A stretch of 6,727 nt of DNA from an uncultured Chlorobiota bacterium (lineage in GTDB: Bacteria; Bacteroidota; Bacteroidia; Bacteroidales; JAADGE01), in contig CAMZKI010000006.1 of the NCBI GenBank assembly GCA_947311125.1, forward strand, positions 1 to 6,727. The letters are read 5' to 3'. The position numbers and the translations under genes were made by a program. Under the pieces are notes generated by a model that did no database searches, was not told the DNA's origin, and worked only from the letters and a program-made list of their open reading frames with translations. This document shows, in pieces, positions 1 to 6,727 of this stretch. The stretch's first letter is position 1; the number at the start of each line of letters is the position of its first letter.

Positions 1-55
1 ATCTGTTTCTCAAAATTAAACATTTTTTTTAAATTTCGTGTATTAATTAATAATT

Positions 56-92
56 AAAAAAGATACGACAACTTAAAGTCATCGTATCTTTT
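56..92 (-). terminator. Rho-independent terminator of the cytochrome operon
   Basis: Positions 58-68 and 82-92 form a perfect 11-bp stem (AAAAGATACGA against TCGTATCTTTT) around a 13-base loop, which could add three inner pairs (71-73 with 77-79). Read on the minus strand, the stem leads into six T's (56-61), the classic intrinsic terminator layout, 43 bases past the stop codon of the last cytochrome gene. The plus-strand side also runs into T-rich sequence (89-92 and 98-102), so the element might work in both directions. Only four G-C pairs lie in the main stem, so it may be of moderate strength. Confidence 0.72.
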
Positions 93-135
93 AATTCTTT
101 TTTCCTGCTTGTTTCGCAGCCGGCAAACTTATCGG

Positions 136-1632
136 TTAGTATAAATCACTGTGGCATTCGGAGCATGCCGCTTCTTTCCATGCTTCGTCTATATCAACCG
201 GATGTTTAAATTCTAATGCTCCGTTTACAAATGTTGACTGAATTAATGTATCGACACCCTGCAAAAGGATTGTATGGCATAAATTACAGTCGTTTCTTAT
301 TTTTTTGCCCGTTTCACTTACCATAGTTCCTGAATGACATCTGAAGCAGCCTTTAGATTCCTGATGCCCTATATGGTTTACGTAAGAAGTATGGTAAACA
401 TTCATCTGCGGAAAACTGTTTTTGCCGAACTCTTCCTGAATACCTGAAATTGCCGAATCAATAAGCTTTTTGCTCTTATTGTATATTTCGGGGTGTTCTT
501 CCTTGTAGTATTTTGTTATGCTGTCATTTATAAAGTTTAAGGCAGAATCTGCAGTGCTGAATTTAACTTTTAATACCTGCAGTGCAATTTGTTTAATATA
601 CGGTAATTCTTTAGGTATTGTTCCTTTGTTAATACCGTCATCAATATAATCGGTCGGAGAATTAAATAAATGTGAAGGTCTGTTATGACAGTCCATACAA
701 TCCATAGTTCTGGTTTCTGAAGACAGCATTTTTTCCTCCGGTAAAGGTTCATATTCATCTTTATAAATTGTAACTTCATTTGTTTCTAAATCTGTATATC
801 TTACCCAAGGTATAGTATCTCTGTGTTCCGAAGTTGCAATATATTCTATTTTTACTTTAGGATTAATATGCCGGTGAATACCTTCGCTGTGTCCGGAGGT
901 ACTTATAGAAGCTGCCGTTTTCATCTTTAAAGTTATATTACACTCGGTATTGAAAGTATCTGCCAAATAACTTCTTATATTTACTATCCTGTTTGAATAA
1001 AATTTATTGGGCCAATGACATTTTTCGCAAGTTTCTCTTGCCGGTCTTAAATTATGAATAGGCGTAGGAATAGGTTTCGGATATTTGTTGAAAGTTACCG
1101 AGTACACCTGGTAAAGACCGGATAATTTCGACCTTACGTACCAATCGGCACCTTCTCCGACATGACACTCTACACACTTAACGTGGGCATGAGACGATTG
1201 TTGATAAGCCGTATATTCCGGACTCATAACCGAATGGCACAGAGTTCCGCAAAACTCGTTAGATTCGGTATAATGAAAAGCATTGTAACTGCCTATTGCA
1301 CTTGCAAACAAAATAACAAATGTTCCTACAACAAATATAATCATTGCATTTCGTGTTCTTTTGTTGTTCAGGTCAATAACTTTCCACCTTGTTTCTTCTT
1401 TTCCGCTTCTTTCTTCTCTTCTTGTTTTTAAATACATTCCCAAAGGAATCATCAATAATCCTACTATCATAATCATCGGCAATATTATGAAAGTAATCAA
1501 ACCGATGTATCCGCCGCCGTCAGTAAAAACGGAAGTAATAACAAATAAAAAAACAATCAGAATAAAACAAAACCCGGCTATTAAGCTGCCGAAAAAAGAC
1601 ATTGTGTTGTAATAAGAATTCGGTAATTTCAT
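136..1632 (-). CDS. NapC/NrfH-like membrane-anchored heptaheme cytochrome c with a CX3CH first heme site
   Basis: This 498-residue protein is probably a membrane-bound quinol dehydrogenase that hands electrons to periplasmic partners. Three hydrophobic segments lie at about 13-36, 44-67 and 95-117, with a Lys/Arg-rich, likely cytoplasmic loop at 69-95, so everything after helix three should be periplasmic. The first heme site, residues 128-133, is Cys-Gly-Thr-Leu-Cys-His, with three residues between the cysteines. Canonical CXXCH sites follow at 153, 202, 312, 429, 449 and 490. The conserved stretch 133-206 (His-Ser-Val-Met, Pro-Glu-Tyr, then Pro-Ile-Pro-Thr-Pro and Arg-Glu-Thr-Cys) matches my memory of a NapC/NirT-type subfamily in anaerobes. 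Tetraheme NapC and NrfH are about 200 residues, so this is a much extended relative. Residues 317-428 hold no heme motif and look helical and charged. The ATG at 1632 has only an AT-rich leader and no clear Shine-Dalgarno sequence. It is the last gene before the terminator, and its electron acceptor is not identified. Confidence 0.9.
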   Translation of the reverse strand: MKLPNSYYNTMSFFGSLIAGFCFILIVFLFVITSVFTDGGGYIGLITFIILPMIMIVGLLMIPLGMYLKTRREERSGKEETRWKVIDLNNKRTRNAMIIFVVGTFVILFASAIGSYNAFHYTESNEFCGTLCHSVMSPEYTAYQQSSHAHVKCVECHVGEGADWYVRSKLSGLYQVYSVTFNKYPKPIPTPIHNLRPARETCEKCHWPNKFYSNRIVNIRSYLADTFNTECNITLKMKTAASISTSGHSEGIHRHINPKVKIEYIATSEHRDTIPWVRYTDLETNEVTIYKDEYEPLPEEKMLSSETRTMDCMDCHNRPSHLFNSPTDYIDDGINKGTIPKELPYIKQIALQVLKVKFSTADSALNFINDSITKYYKEEHPEIYNKSKKLIDSAISGIQEEFGKNSFPQMNVYHTSYVNHIGHQESKGCFRCHSGTMVSETGKKIRNDCNLCHTILLQGVDTLIQSTFVNGALEFKHPVDIDEAWKEAACSECHSDLY

Positions 1633-1682
1633 AAAATAAATTTAGTATGGTTAATAAAATACATTTATTATTAAAGCGTATT

Positions 1683-4454
1683 TTATCCTGTTAACAAAGA
1701 ATAAATTATTAGTGTAACAAGGGTTATTCCCGTTGCAAGAAAAATAAACCCGAAAGTTTTAATTACTCCCATTCTTAATTTTGAATATTTTCTTTTTCTT
1801 ACAAGTTTTTCTAACTTACCTTCTTTTGCCAGTTCTTCAAATTCCCTCGGCCTGTCTTCCTTATATTCTTCAACGGGAACGTGACCGGTAAAAATAACTG
1901 TATCCATAGGAAAAGATTCAGGTCTTAAATGTGTATTGAAAAAATGTACCGTAAATATAAAACCTACTGCAAGAAGAGCTTCATCACTGTGAATTATTTG
2001 TGCGACATTTATGAATTTGCCGGGCAAAAATCTTGAGAAAAATTCAGGGAACCACAGCATAAGTCCGGAAAATCCGATAACGGCAACACCCCAAAACACA
2101 GCCATATAGTCAAATTTTTCCCAATATGTCCATCTTCCGTATTTAGGTCTCGGTCCTTTTCCGACAAACCACTTCACAGAAGCAACAAAGTCCTTAACGT
2201 CTTGTTTGTTAAACATAAGTGAATTTTTGCCGAAAACAAACTCTTTTAAGCTTTTCTTTCTGACAATCATTTGTCTGATTAAAGAATACAAATGAAAACT
2301 GAAATAACCGAAAGTAAGAACGGCTCCGAACCGATGAATGTTACCGGCACTTTTTACTCCTCCGAAATATTTAATAAGGACTTTTGCCCACTGCATATCT
2401 GAAAATTTAAGCATCATTCCGGTTAAAGCCAAAAGCAAGAAACTGACAATTACGAATATATGAGTTATACTCTGACTCCTTGTAAAGCGTCTGAAATATT
2501 TTGTTTCTTCACCTGTTTTGTGTATGTGAGCTTTTCTTTTTAGTCTTCGCTCCCGTATAGATCTCGGCAGCCACAATAAAGTATGCAATCCGAAAAATCC
2601 GAATACGCTTATCAGCAAAATTGTCATTGCCCAATATGTATAATACAGCAACGGAAATTTTTCTTTGTTATAATGAGTTGCATGTGTCAGATAGCCGGTG
2701 AATTTTTCATTAGCGTCTTCATGACATTTTTGACATGTTTTAACAATATTGTTTTTATTAATTGTTGATTTAGGATTATCCATATTCAATATCAAATGAG
2801 CACTGTGGCAATCCGAGCATCTTGCTGATTCTTTGTATCCTAATTGGTATGCCTGTCCGTGATATGTATCTAAATATGTCTCTGCCAAATCTTTATGACA
2901 CGAGCCGCACTGTGTCATTACTTCGTTCATAAATTTATCCTGCTTTACATTACTTATTACATGAGAAGAATGACAATCAACACAAGTCGGGAATTTATCT
3001 TTACCTTTATTATTAATAGCATGATCACTTTGCATATATTCATCATAAATACCTTTATGACATTTAGCACATGTTGCCGGAATATTTTTCGAATAAACTG
3101 ATGAGCGTTCATCAGAGGCTCTTAACATATAATGCGAAGTATGGCAATCTGTACAAACTGCACTAACCAAAAGTCCTTTTTCCGAAACACCTTTCCCGTG
3201 AACACTTGTAGAATAATCTGCATATGCTTCTATCTCATCCAAATGAACATTTTTATCTGCTTTACCGTCTTTTTTATGACAATCGCCGCACAATTTAGGT
3301 ATTGCAGTTCTGAATATTGGCGAGGTATCATCATTTTTCCTGAGTATTTTATGATCTCCGTGGCAATCAGTGCAGTAAGGGGCATTTTCGTTTTTATTAA
3401 AATATGCCTGTCCGTGGCCACTGTCAAAATATAAATTAGAGGTTTCTGTATGACAAGCAGAACAATCGACCTTCCCCGCTGTGGAACAAGGTCTTCCAAC
3501 ATTAGCCGTAACATCTGAATGGCACTTTACACAAGTTATTTTTTTGTGTGCGGAGTATTTTATATCATCGATGTCTATTTTCAGAGATATTGTATCTCCG
3601 TTTTCAATTTTGTAAACATCATCTTTTGCATGGCATTTCATACAAGATTGAACAGACATTGTTTCAGCAATATTATCAATTTTAACCTTATGCGGTAAGT
3701 GACAATCCGAACATGACGGAATTTTTCCGGGTTCTTTTTCCCATAGTTCTTGTTTTATAACTTTCTTATGAACCTGCTCTATTCTTGCATGACATTTCAT
3801 ACATGTTTTTGCAATATTTCTTGGTGATATAGAAGACAGCGGATCGGTATGAGGTAAAACTCTGTGATTTCCGTGGCAATCGTTACAAGTTGCAGATACT
3901 ATAAGCCCGCTTTTAAACAATCCTTTTCCGTGTATATCCTGACTGTAATTTTCGAGGATATTATGTTCCGATATGTTGTATATCCGAGCAACGGGGGCAT
4001 CTTCTCTGTGGCACCTGCCGCAAAGAATCGGTATATTCATCTTATATGTCCGCGATTTAGGGTTATATTGGGACAGGATGTCGTGTTCTCCGTGGCATTC
4101 TTTGCAGTCAGGGGCATAAAGTTCCCCTCTTTTATATGCCCGACCGTGTAAGCCTGCATTAAAATTTTTCATCGGAGACTTGTGGCATTTTCCGCAATCA
4201 ACTTTTTTTAACCTTTCGGGATGCGGAAAATCAACAGCAGCATCTTCGTGACAGGAAGCACACTGCACCTTTTTGTGAACGGAATTTTTCAGAATATTTT
4301 CATTTACAAACAAAGATACCGTTCTTCCTTGTTTGACAGTTGTTAAAGCTTTATCTTCATGACACATCATACAATCTTCATCTGTTTGTGCCGAAGAAAA
4401 AAAGTGTAATAGTGACAAGAAAATCGTAATACCAAATATTCCCAAATACTTCAT
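1683..4454 (-). CDS. 19-heme c-type cytochrome fused to cytochrome b561/FdhI-like membrane domain (CbcL-like)
   Basis: This 923-residue protein is probably a quinone oxidoreductase passing electrons to or from a periplasmic heme chain. I chose the ATG at 4454 because it begins a clean signal peptide (Met-Lys, hydrophobic core, Ser-Ser-Ala before Gln23). An upstream TTG at 4463 would add only three residues. Nineteen CXXCH motifs start at residues 28, 65, 87, 117, 145, 190, 218, 248, 271, 308, 331, 361, 389, 434, 462, 491, 516, 546 and 574. Six hydrophobic segments follow (about 604-629, 660-684, 702-727, 782-803, 821-842, 895-919). His624, 665, 707, 721, 822 and 837 match histidines in the upstream paralogue and include candidate heme b ligands. 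A PMD..IFTG stretch follows helix five and is probably cytoplasmic. The gene begins 27 bases after the preceding stop and ends 50 bases before the next start, so co-transcription is likely. CbcL, as I recall, has about nine c-hemes; this has about twice that, through an internal duplication. Confidence 0.93.
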   Translation of the reverse strand: MKYLGIFGITIFLSLLHFFSSAQTDEDCMMCHEDKALTTVKQGRTVSLFVNENILKNSVHKKVQCASCHEDAAVDFPHPERLKKVDCGKCHKSPMKNFNAGLHGRAYKRGELYAPDCKECHGEHDILSQYNPKSRTYKMNIPILCGRCHREDAPVARIYNISEHNILENYSQDIHGKGLFKSGLIVSATCNDCHGNHRVLPHTDPLSSISPRNIAKTCMKCHARIEQVHKKVIKQELWEKEPGKIPSCSDCHLPHKVKIDNIAETMSVQSCMKCHAKDDVYKIENGDTISLKIDIDDIKYSAHKKITCVKCHSDVTANVGRPCSTAGKVDCSACHTETSNLYFDSGHGQAYFNKNENAPYCTDCHGDHKILRKNDDTSPIFRTAIPKLCGDCHKKDGKADKNVHLDEIEAYADYSTSVHGKGVSEKGLLVSAVCTDCHTSHYMLRASDERSSVYSKNIPATCAKCHKGIYDEYMQSDHAINNKGKDKFPTCVDCHSSHVISNVKQDKFMNEVMTQCGSCHKDLAETYLDTYHGQAYQLGYKESARCSDCHSAHLILNMDNPKSTINKNNIVKTCQKCHEDANEKFTGYLTHATHYNKEKFPLLYYTYWAMTILLISVFGFFGLHTLLWLPRSIRERRLKRKAHIHKTGEETKYFRRFTRSQSITHIFVIVSFLLLALTGMMLKFSDMQWAKVLIKYFGGVKSAGNIHRFGAVLTFGYFSFHLYSLIRQMIVRKKSLKEFVFGKNSLMFNKQDVKDFVASVKWFVGKGPRPKYGRWTYWEKFDYMAVFWGVAVIGFSGLMLWFPEFFSRFLPGKFINVAQIIHSDEALLAVGFIFTVHFFNTHLRPESFPMDTVIFTGHVPVEEYKEDRPREFEELAKEGKLEKLVRKRKYSKLRMGVIKTFGFIFLATGITLVTLIIYSLLTG
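2721..4373 (-). repeat. Protein-level tandem duplication of an eight-heme unit within the 19-heme cytochrome
   Basis: Residues 28-270 (bases 3645-4373) and 271-513 (bases 2916-3644) are two successive 243-residue units, each with eight CXXCH motifs. Spacings between motif starts are 37, 22, 30, 28, 45, 28, 30 in the first and 37, 23, 30, 28, 45, 28, 29 in the second. Flanking sequence is also shared: SxHKK before the second heme, IPxLCGxCH at the fifth, and HGKG...GLxVSAxCxDCH at the sixth. A partial third stretch, residues 514-578 (bases 2721-2915), carries three hemes resembling the third to fifth of each unit. The copies have diverged well beyond a recent DNA duplication. Confidence 0.88.
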
Positions 4455-4481
4455 ATATACCAATTTTATTTTAATTAATAT

Positions 4482-6638
4482 TTAATTGCGTTTATTTTTT
4501 TCTGTATATTCTCTTAAATCCGCATCTTTTTCAAGTTCAGATTTAATAAATTCATCAGAATCAATTCCTGCTTTTTCAACAGCACCGATAAACAATTTAG
4601 TGAAATGACTCAATTCTTTTTTGGTTCTTATGCCTTCTTTATATTCTATCCATTCAAGCATTACTTTTTTGTATTTTAATTTATGTTCGTCTTTAAAATG
4701 CACTATTGTCATTTTTCCGTCAACACAAGTAAAACTCATAGGGTATTCCTGCGGGCGAAACATTACAAAGAACCAGTGCCAGACAATGATTGCAAGCGTT
4801 GCAAGAATAGCTTCGTAGAAGTGAACAATTTCGCTGACTTTAATAACCCACAAAGGAGCATTATCTCCTAATGCCGTGGGAAACCATAATATAAGTCCCG
4901 TAAGAGCCATTACGAATGTTCCCCAAATGAGAGCCCAATATTCGGCTTTTTCTATATAATTATAGTTATCAAAATCGGGATGTTTTTTACTTAACCCGAG
5001 ATGATATTTTATGTTTTGTACAGCTTCTTTAATGTCAGAGCGTTTAAGCAGTAAGCCTTTCAGTACATCTCTGCCTCTTGCTGTTGCAATTAAGTAAATC
5101 ACATGCCAAATTGAGAGTGCTATCATTACAATTGCAGAAATTCTGTGTGTCAATTGTCTTACAGGCTCCGTAAATCCTATTTTAGTAAGCATTTCCGACC
5201 ACCAGCTGTCAGGAAATTTCAGTTGAAATCCCGTTATTGCCAATACGGTAAACGATACTAATAAAATAACATGTTGAATAAGTTCGTTTTTGGTAAATCG
5301 GGGTATTCTGATTTTTTTATTTATTTCTTTTCTTTTTTTACGAAGGTCATAAATAAAAATAATTAAATTGTGCAGTGCCATACCGCCGATTACCAATACA
5401 ATAAGCCAGAAATAGACTTTTTTAACAATATTTTCAATAAATTTCGAAGAGTTTGTATCCCCGCTTTTGTGAGAGTAGCTTTTAGAAAATGTTTCGGTAG
5501 CACCCTTATGGCATTTTGCACATGTTTTTGTAATGTTTTTTTCATTAATTGATGATTCCTCGTGATATTTAGGCAATATTTTATGAATACCGTGACAATC
5601 AATACACATTGCAGCATCCTCATCGCCTCTCATAACAGCTAAACCGTGATAGCTGTCTTGATAGCTGCCGGCACTCTCTCCGTCAATGCCGAAACGTTCG
5701 GAAAGTAATAAGTTTTGATGACACTCCAGACAAGTTTTTTCTTGCAATTTTTCAATTTCTTTTCGTTTGTCTATTGTGCTTATTTCCTTTATGCAGTGTT
5801 CACTATGACAGTCATTACAAGTAGGAGACTCTCCTACTCCCTTTTTAACTGCTATCCAGTGTATTGACTGTTCGTATTCTTTCTGAATTTCCTCATGGCA
5901 CTTTCCGCAGGATTTTGATACTCCTAAACTTGAAATTGAAGACCCCGGCTGTATTCTGTTTTTAATGTTGTGCACACCATGACAGGTTGTACAGTAAGCA
6001 GCATCTAACCGTCCCTTTTCAACTAATTTTCCGTGAACTGATGTTGAATATAATTTTGCAGGATGTTTAACTGCCGAATAATGTTTCTCCGAGAAGGCAT
6101 CATCATCATGACATTTCCCGCAAGTTTTTACAAGATTTGTGGGGTAAACAGGACTGTCTTCCGATGTTACTTTTTTTATTTCGTGTGAACCGTGACAATT
6201 CCAGCATTGTGCAGATTCAAATATTCCTTCGGAAAGCGATATTCCGTGAATACTTTCTTTATGTTCTGTTGCTATTGACCCGTGGCAAAGATAGCAGTCG
6301 GCACTCGGACGTATACCCTCTTTTTCGTGCTCTTTCATATTATTTACGACATAGCCGTGACAGTTTGAGCATTCTAATTTTTTATGAACAGAGTTATTTA
6401 ATTTAGTTTTATAATCAGTATCGTTATGGCATTCCAAACAGCTTTGGTTTACACCGCTTGAGATATGGTATTTTGCTGACAGGACAGGCTCTTTATGGCA
6501 TTTCCCGCAAAATTCTTTCGATTTGTTAACAACTTCTGCAGGTCTCTTTACATGATGTGCGTCATGACATGTTTTACAGCCGGGAGGATTTTCACACGTA
6601 TTTTTCAATATAGTATTATGGATGTCATTTTTAACCAG
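4482..6638 (-). CDS. Multiheme c-type cytochrome fused to cytochrome b561/FdhI-like membrane domain (CbcL-like), 5'-partial
   Basis: This is the first gene of the operon, probably a quinone-linked electron-transfer protein with periplasmic c-hemes. The trusted part is 718 residues, numbered here from the codon at 6638-6636. Thirteen CXXCH motifs start at residues 21, 44, 67, 90, 115, 145, 173, 216, 244, 274, 303, 345 and 373. Five hydrophobic segments follow (about 407-430, 452-472, 495-518, 566-586, 602-627). Their His residues 423, 456, 498, 512, 606 and 621 all have counterparts in the next gene and include candidate heme b ligands. Lys/Arg-rich loops place the c-hemes in the periplasm and the roughly 90-residue charged tail in the cytoplasm. 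The reading frame can be extended to a GTG at 6692, but the first 18 residues would then be antisense sequence from a fold-back repeat, so I reject that start. The signal peptide and true N-terminus are missing. The family resembles Geobacter CbcL in plan; direction of electron flow and partner are unknown. Confidence 0.9.
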   Translation of the reverse strand: MVKNDIHNTILKNTCENPPGCKTCHDAHHVKRPAEVVNKSKEFCGKCHKEPVLSAKYHISSGVNQSCLECHNDTDYKTKLNNSVHKKLECSNCHGYVVNNMKEHEKEGIRPSADCYLCHGSIATEHKESIHGISLSEGIFESAQCWNCHGSHEIKKVTSEDSPVYPTNLVKTCGKCHDDDAFSEKHYSAVKHPAKLYSTSVHGKLVEKGRLDAAYCTTCHGVHNIKNRIQPGSSISSLGVSKSCGKCHEEIQKEYEQSIHWIAVKKGVGESPTCNDCHSEHCIKEISTIDKRKEIEKLQEKTCLECHQNLLLSERFGIDGESAGSYQDSYHGLAVMRGDEDAAMCIDCHGIHKILPKYHEESSINEKNITKTCAKCHKGATETFSKSYSHKSGDTNSSKFIENIVKKVYFWLIVLVIGGMALHNLIIFIYDLRKKRKEINKKIRIPRFTKNELIQHVILLVSFTVLAITGFQLKFPDSWWSEMLTKIGFTEPVRQLTHRISAIVMIALSIWHVIYLIATARGRDVLKGLLLKRSDIKEAVQNIKYHLGLSKKHPDFDNYNYIEKAEYWALIWGTFVMALTGLILWFPTALGDNAPLWVIKVSEIVHFYEAILATLAIIVWHWFFVMFRPQEYPMSFTCVDGKMTIVHFKDEHKLKYKKVMLEWIEYKEGIRTKKELSHFTKLFIGAVEKAGIDSDEFIKSELEKDADLREYTEKNKRN

Positions 6639-6727
6639 TATTGAAAAATACGTGTGAAAATCCTCCCGGCTGTAAAACATGTCATGACGCACATCATGTA
6701 AAGAGACCTGCAGAAGTTGTTAACAAA
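6522..6727. repeat. Perfect 89-bp inverted repeat with 28-bp spacer at the sequence end, probable fold-back artefact
   Basis: Bases 6522-6610 are the exact reverse complement of 6639-6727, checked base by base (every paired position sums to 13249). The spacer is 6611-6638. The left arm encodes the first two heme sites of the minus-strand cytochrome. The right arm therefore encodes a fragment of the same heme region (CKTCH, HHVKRPAEVV) on the plus strand. The repeat stops exactly at the last base of the window and cuts through a gene, as expected of a chimeric read or amplification fold-back at a contig end. Sequence from 6639 onward should not be trusted as genomic order. Confidence 0.95.

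Noticed and set aside
1..23. Possible start of another minus-strand gene: ATG at 23-21 followed by six open codons to the window edge.
   Set aside because: Seven codons are too few to judge, and there is no visible promoter or ribosome-binding site between it and the terminator at 56-92.
136..1632. Assigning the NapC-like protein as NrfH or NapC proper.
   Set aside because: It is more than twice the usual length, has seven heme sites and three membrane segments, and no nrfA or napA lies in the window, so a specific symbol is not justified.
1654..1686. Nine-bp inverted repeat (ATAAAATAC / GTATTTTAT) with a 15-base loop overlapping the stop of the 19-heme gene.
   Set aside because: It has a single G-C pair and no T-tract following it, and such matches are common by chance in DNA this AT-rich. 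It is too weak to call a terminator or attenuator.
4455..4463. TTG start three codons upstream for the 19-heme cytochrome.
   Set aside because: The ATG at 4454 gives a standard signal peptide beginning Met-Lys, and the TTG has no better ribosome-binding context.
1162..6406. Several plus-strand open frames of 60-100 codons across the cytochrome genes.
   Set aside because: They lie opposite CXXCH-rich coding sequence, have no recognisable domains or start context, and look like shadows of the repetitive heme-coding strand.
6639..6692. GTG start at 6692 giving a 736-residue protein for the first gene.
   Set aside because: The first 18 residues come entirely from the antisense arm of the inverted repeat. 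They contain no signal peptide, which an exported multiheme cytochrome requires.
6522..6727. Possible hairpin telomere or natural cruciform element at the right end.
   Set aside because: The fold-back lies inside the heme-coding region of a gene whose N-terminus is missing, and a telomere would not be expected to cut an essential open frame. A chimeric contig end explains it more simply.

Overview
The window is an AT-rich piece of a bacterial genome carrying three consecutive minus-strand genes, read from right to left, all for membrane-anchored multiheme c-type cytochromes. Between them they carry 39 visible covalent heme sites: 38 CXXCH and one CX3CH. The source is probably a sediment- or water-dwelling anaerobe or facultative anaerobe. 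A Bacteroidota-like lineage is my best guess: AT-rich leaders without clear Shine-Dalgarno sequences, TAA stops throughout, and a signal peptide ending in Ser-Ser-Ala before Gln. That placement is an inference and not secure.

Layout, in transcription order. Positions 4482-6638 hold the first gene, cut at its 5' end, with at least 13 c-type heme sites followed by a five-helix di-heme cytochrome b561/FdhI-like membrane domain. After 27 bases comes 1683-4454, a 923-residue cytochrome with 19 c-type heme sites and a related six-helix b-type domain. After another 50 bases comes 136-1632, a 498-residue NapC/NrfH-like cytochrome with three N-terminal membrane segments and seven heme sites, the first of them CX3CH. 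A stem-loop followed by six T's at 56-92 ends the unit. Positions 1-55 hold no supported gene.

How the genes may work together: the first two proteins have the plan of Geobacter CbcL (a periplasmic multiheme domain fused to a quinone-reactive b-type membrane domain), and the third belongs to the NapC/NrfH quinol dehydrogenase superfamily. The likely common job is moving electrons between the menaquinone pool and periplasmic, possibly extracellular, acceptors. No terminal reductase, porin or outer-membrane cytochrome lies in the window, so the final acceptor is unknown.

Two structural observations stand out. The heme domain of the 19-heme protein is a tandem duplication of a 243-residue, eight-heme unit with almost exactly conserved heme spacing, and the neighbouring gene carries one complete copy of the same unit. 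The right edge of the window is a perfect 89-bp inverted repeat around a 28-bp spacer inside coding sequence. This looks like a fold-back assembly or amplification artefact, so the apparent GTG start of the first gene at 6692 is false and its true N-terminus is missing.
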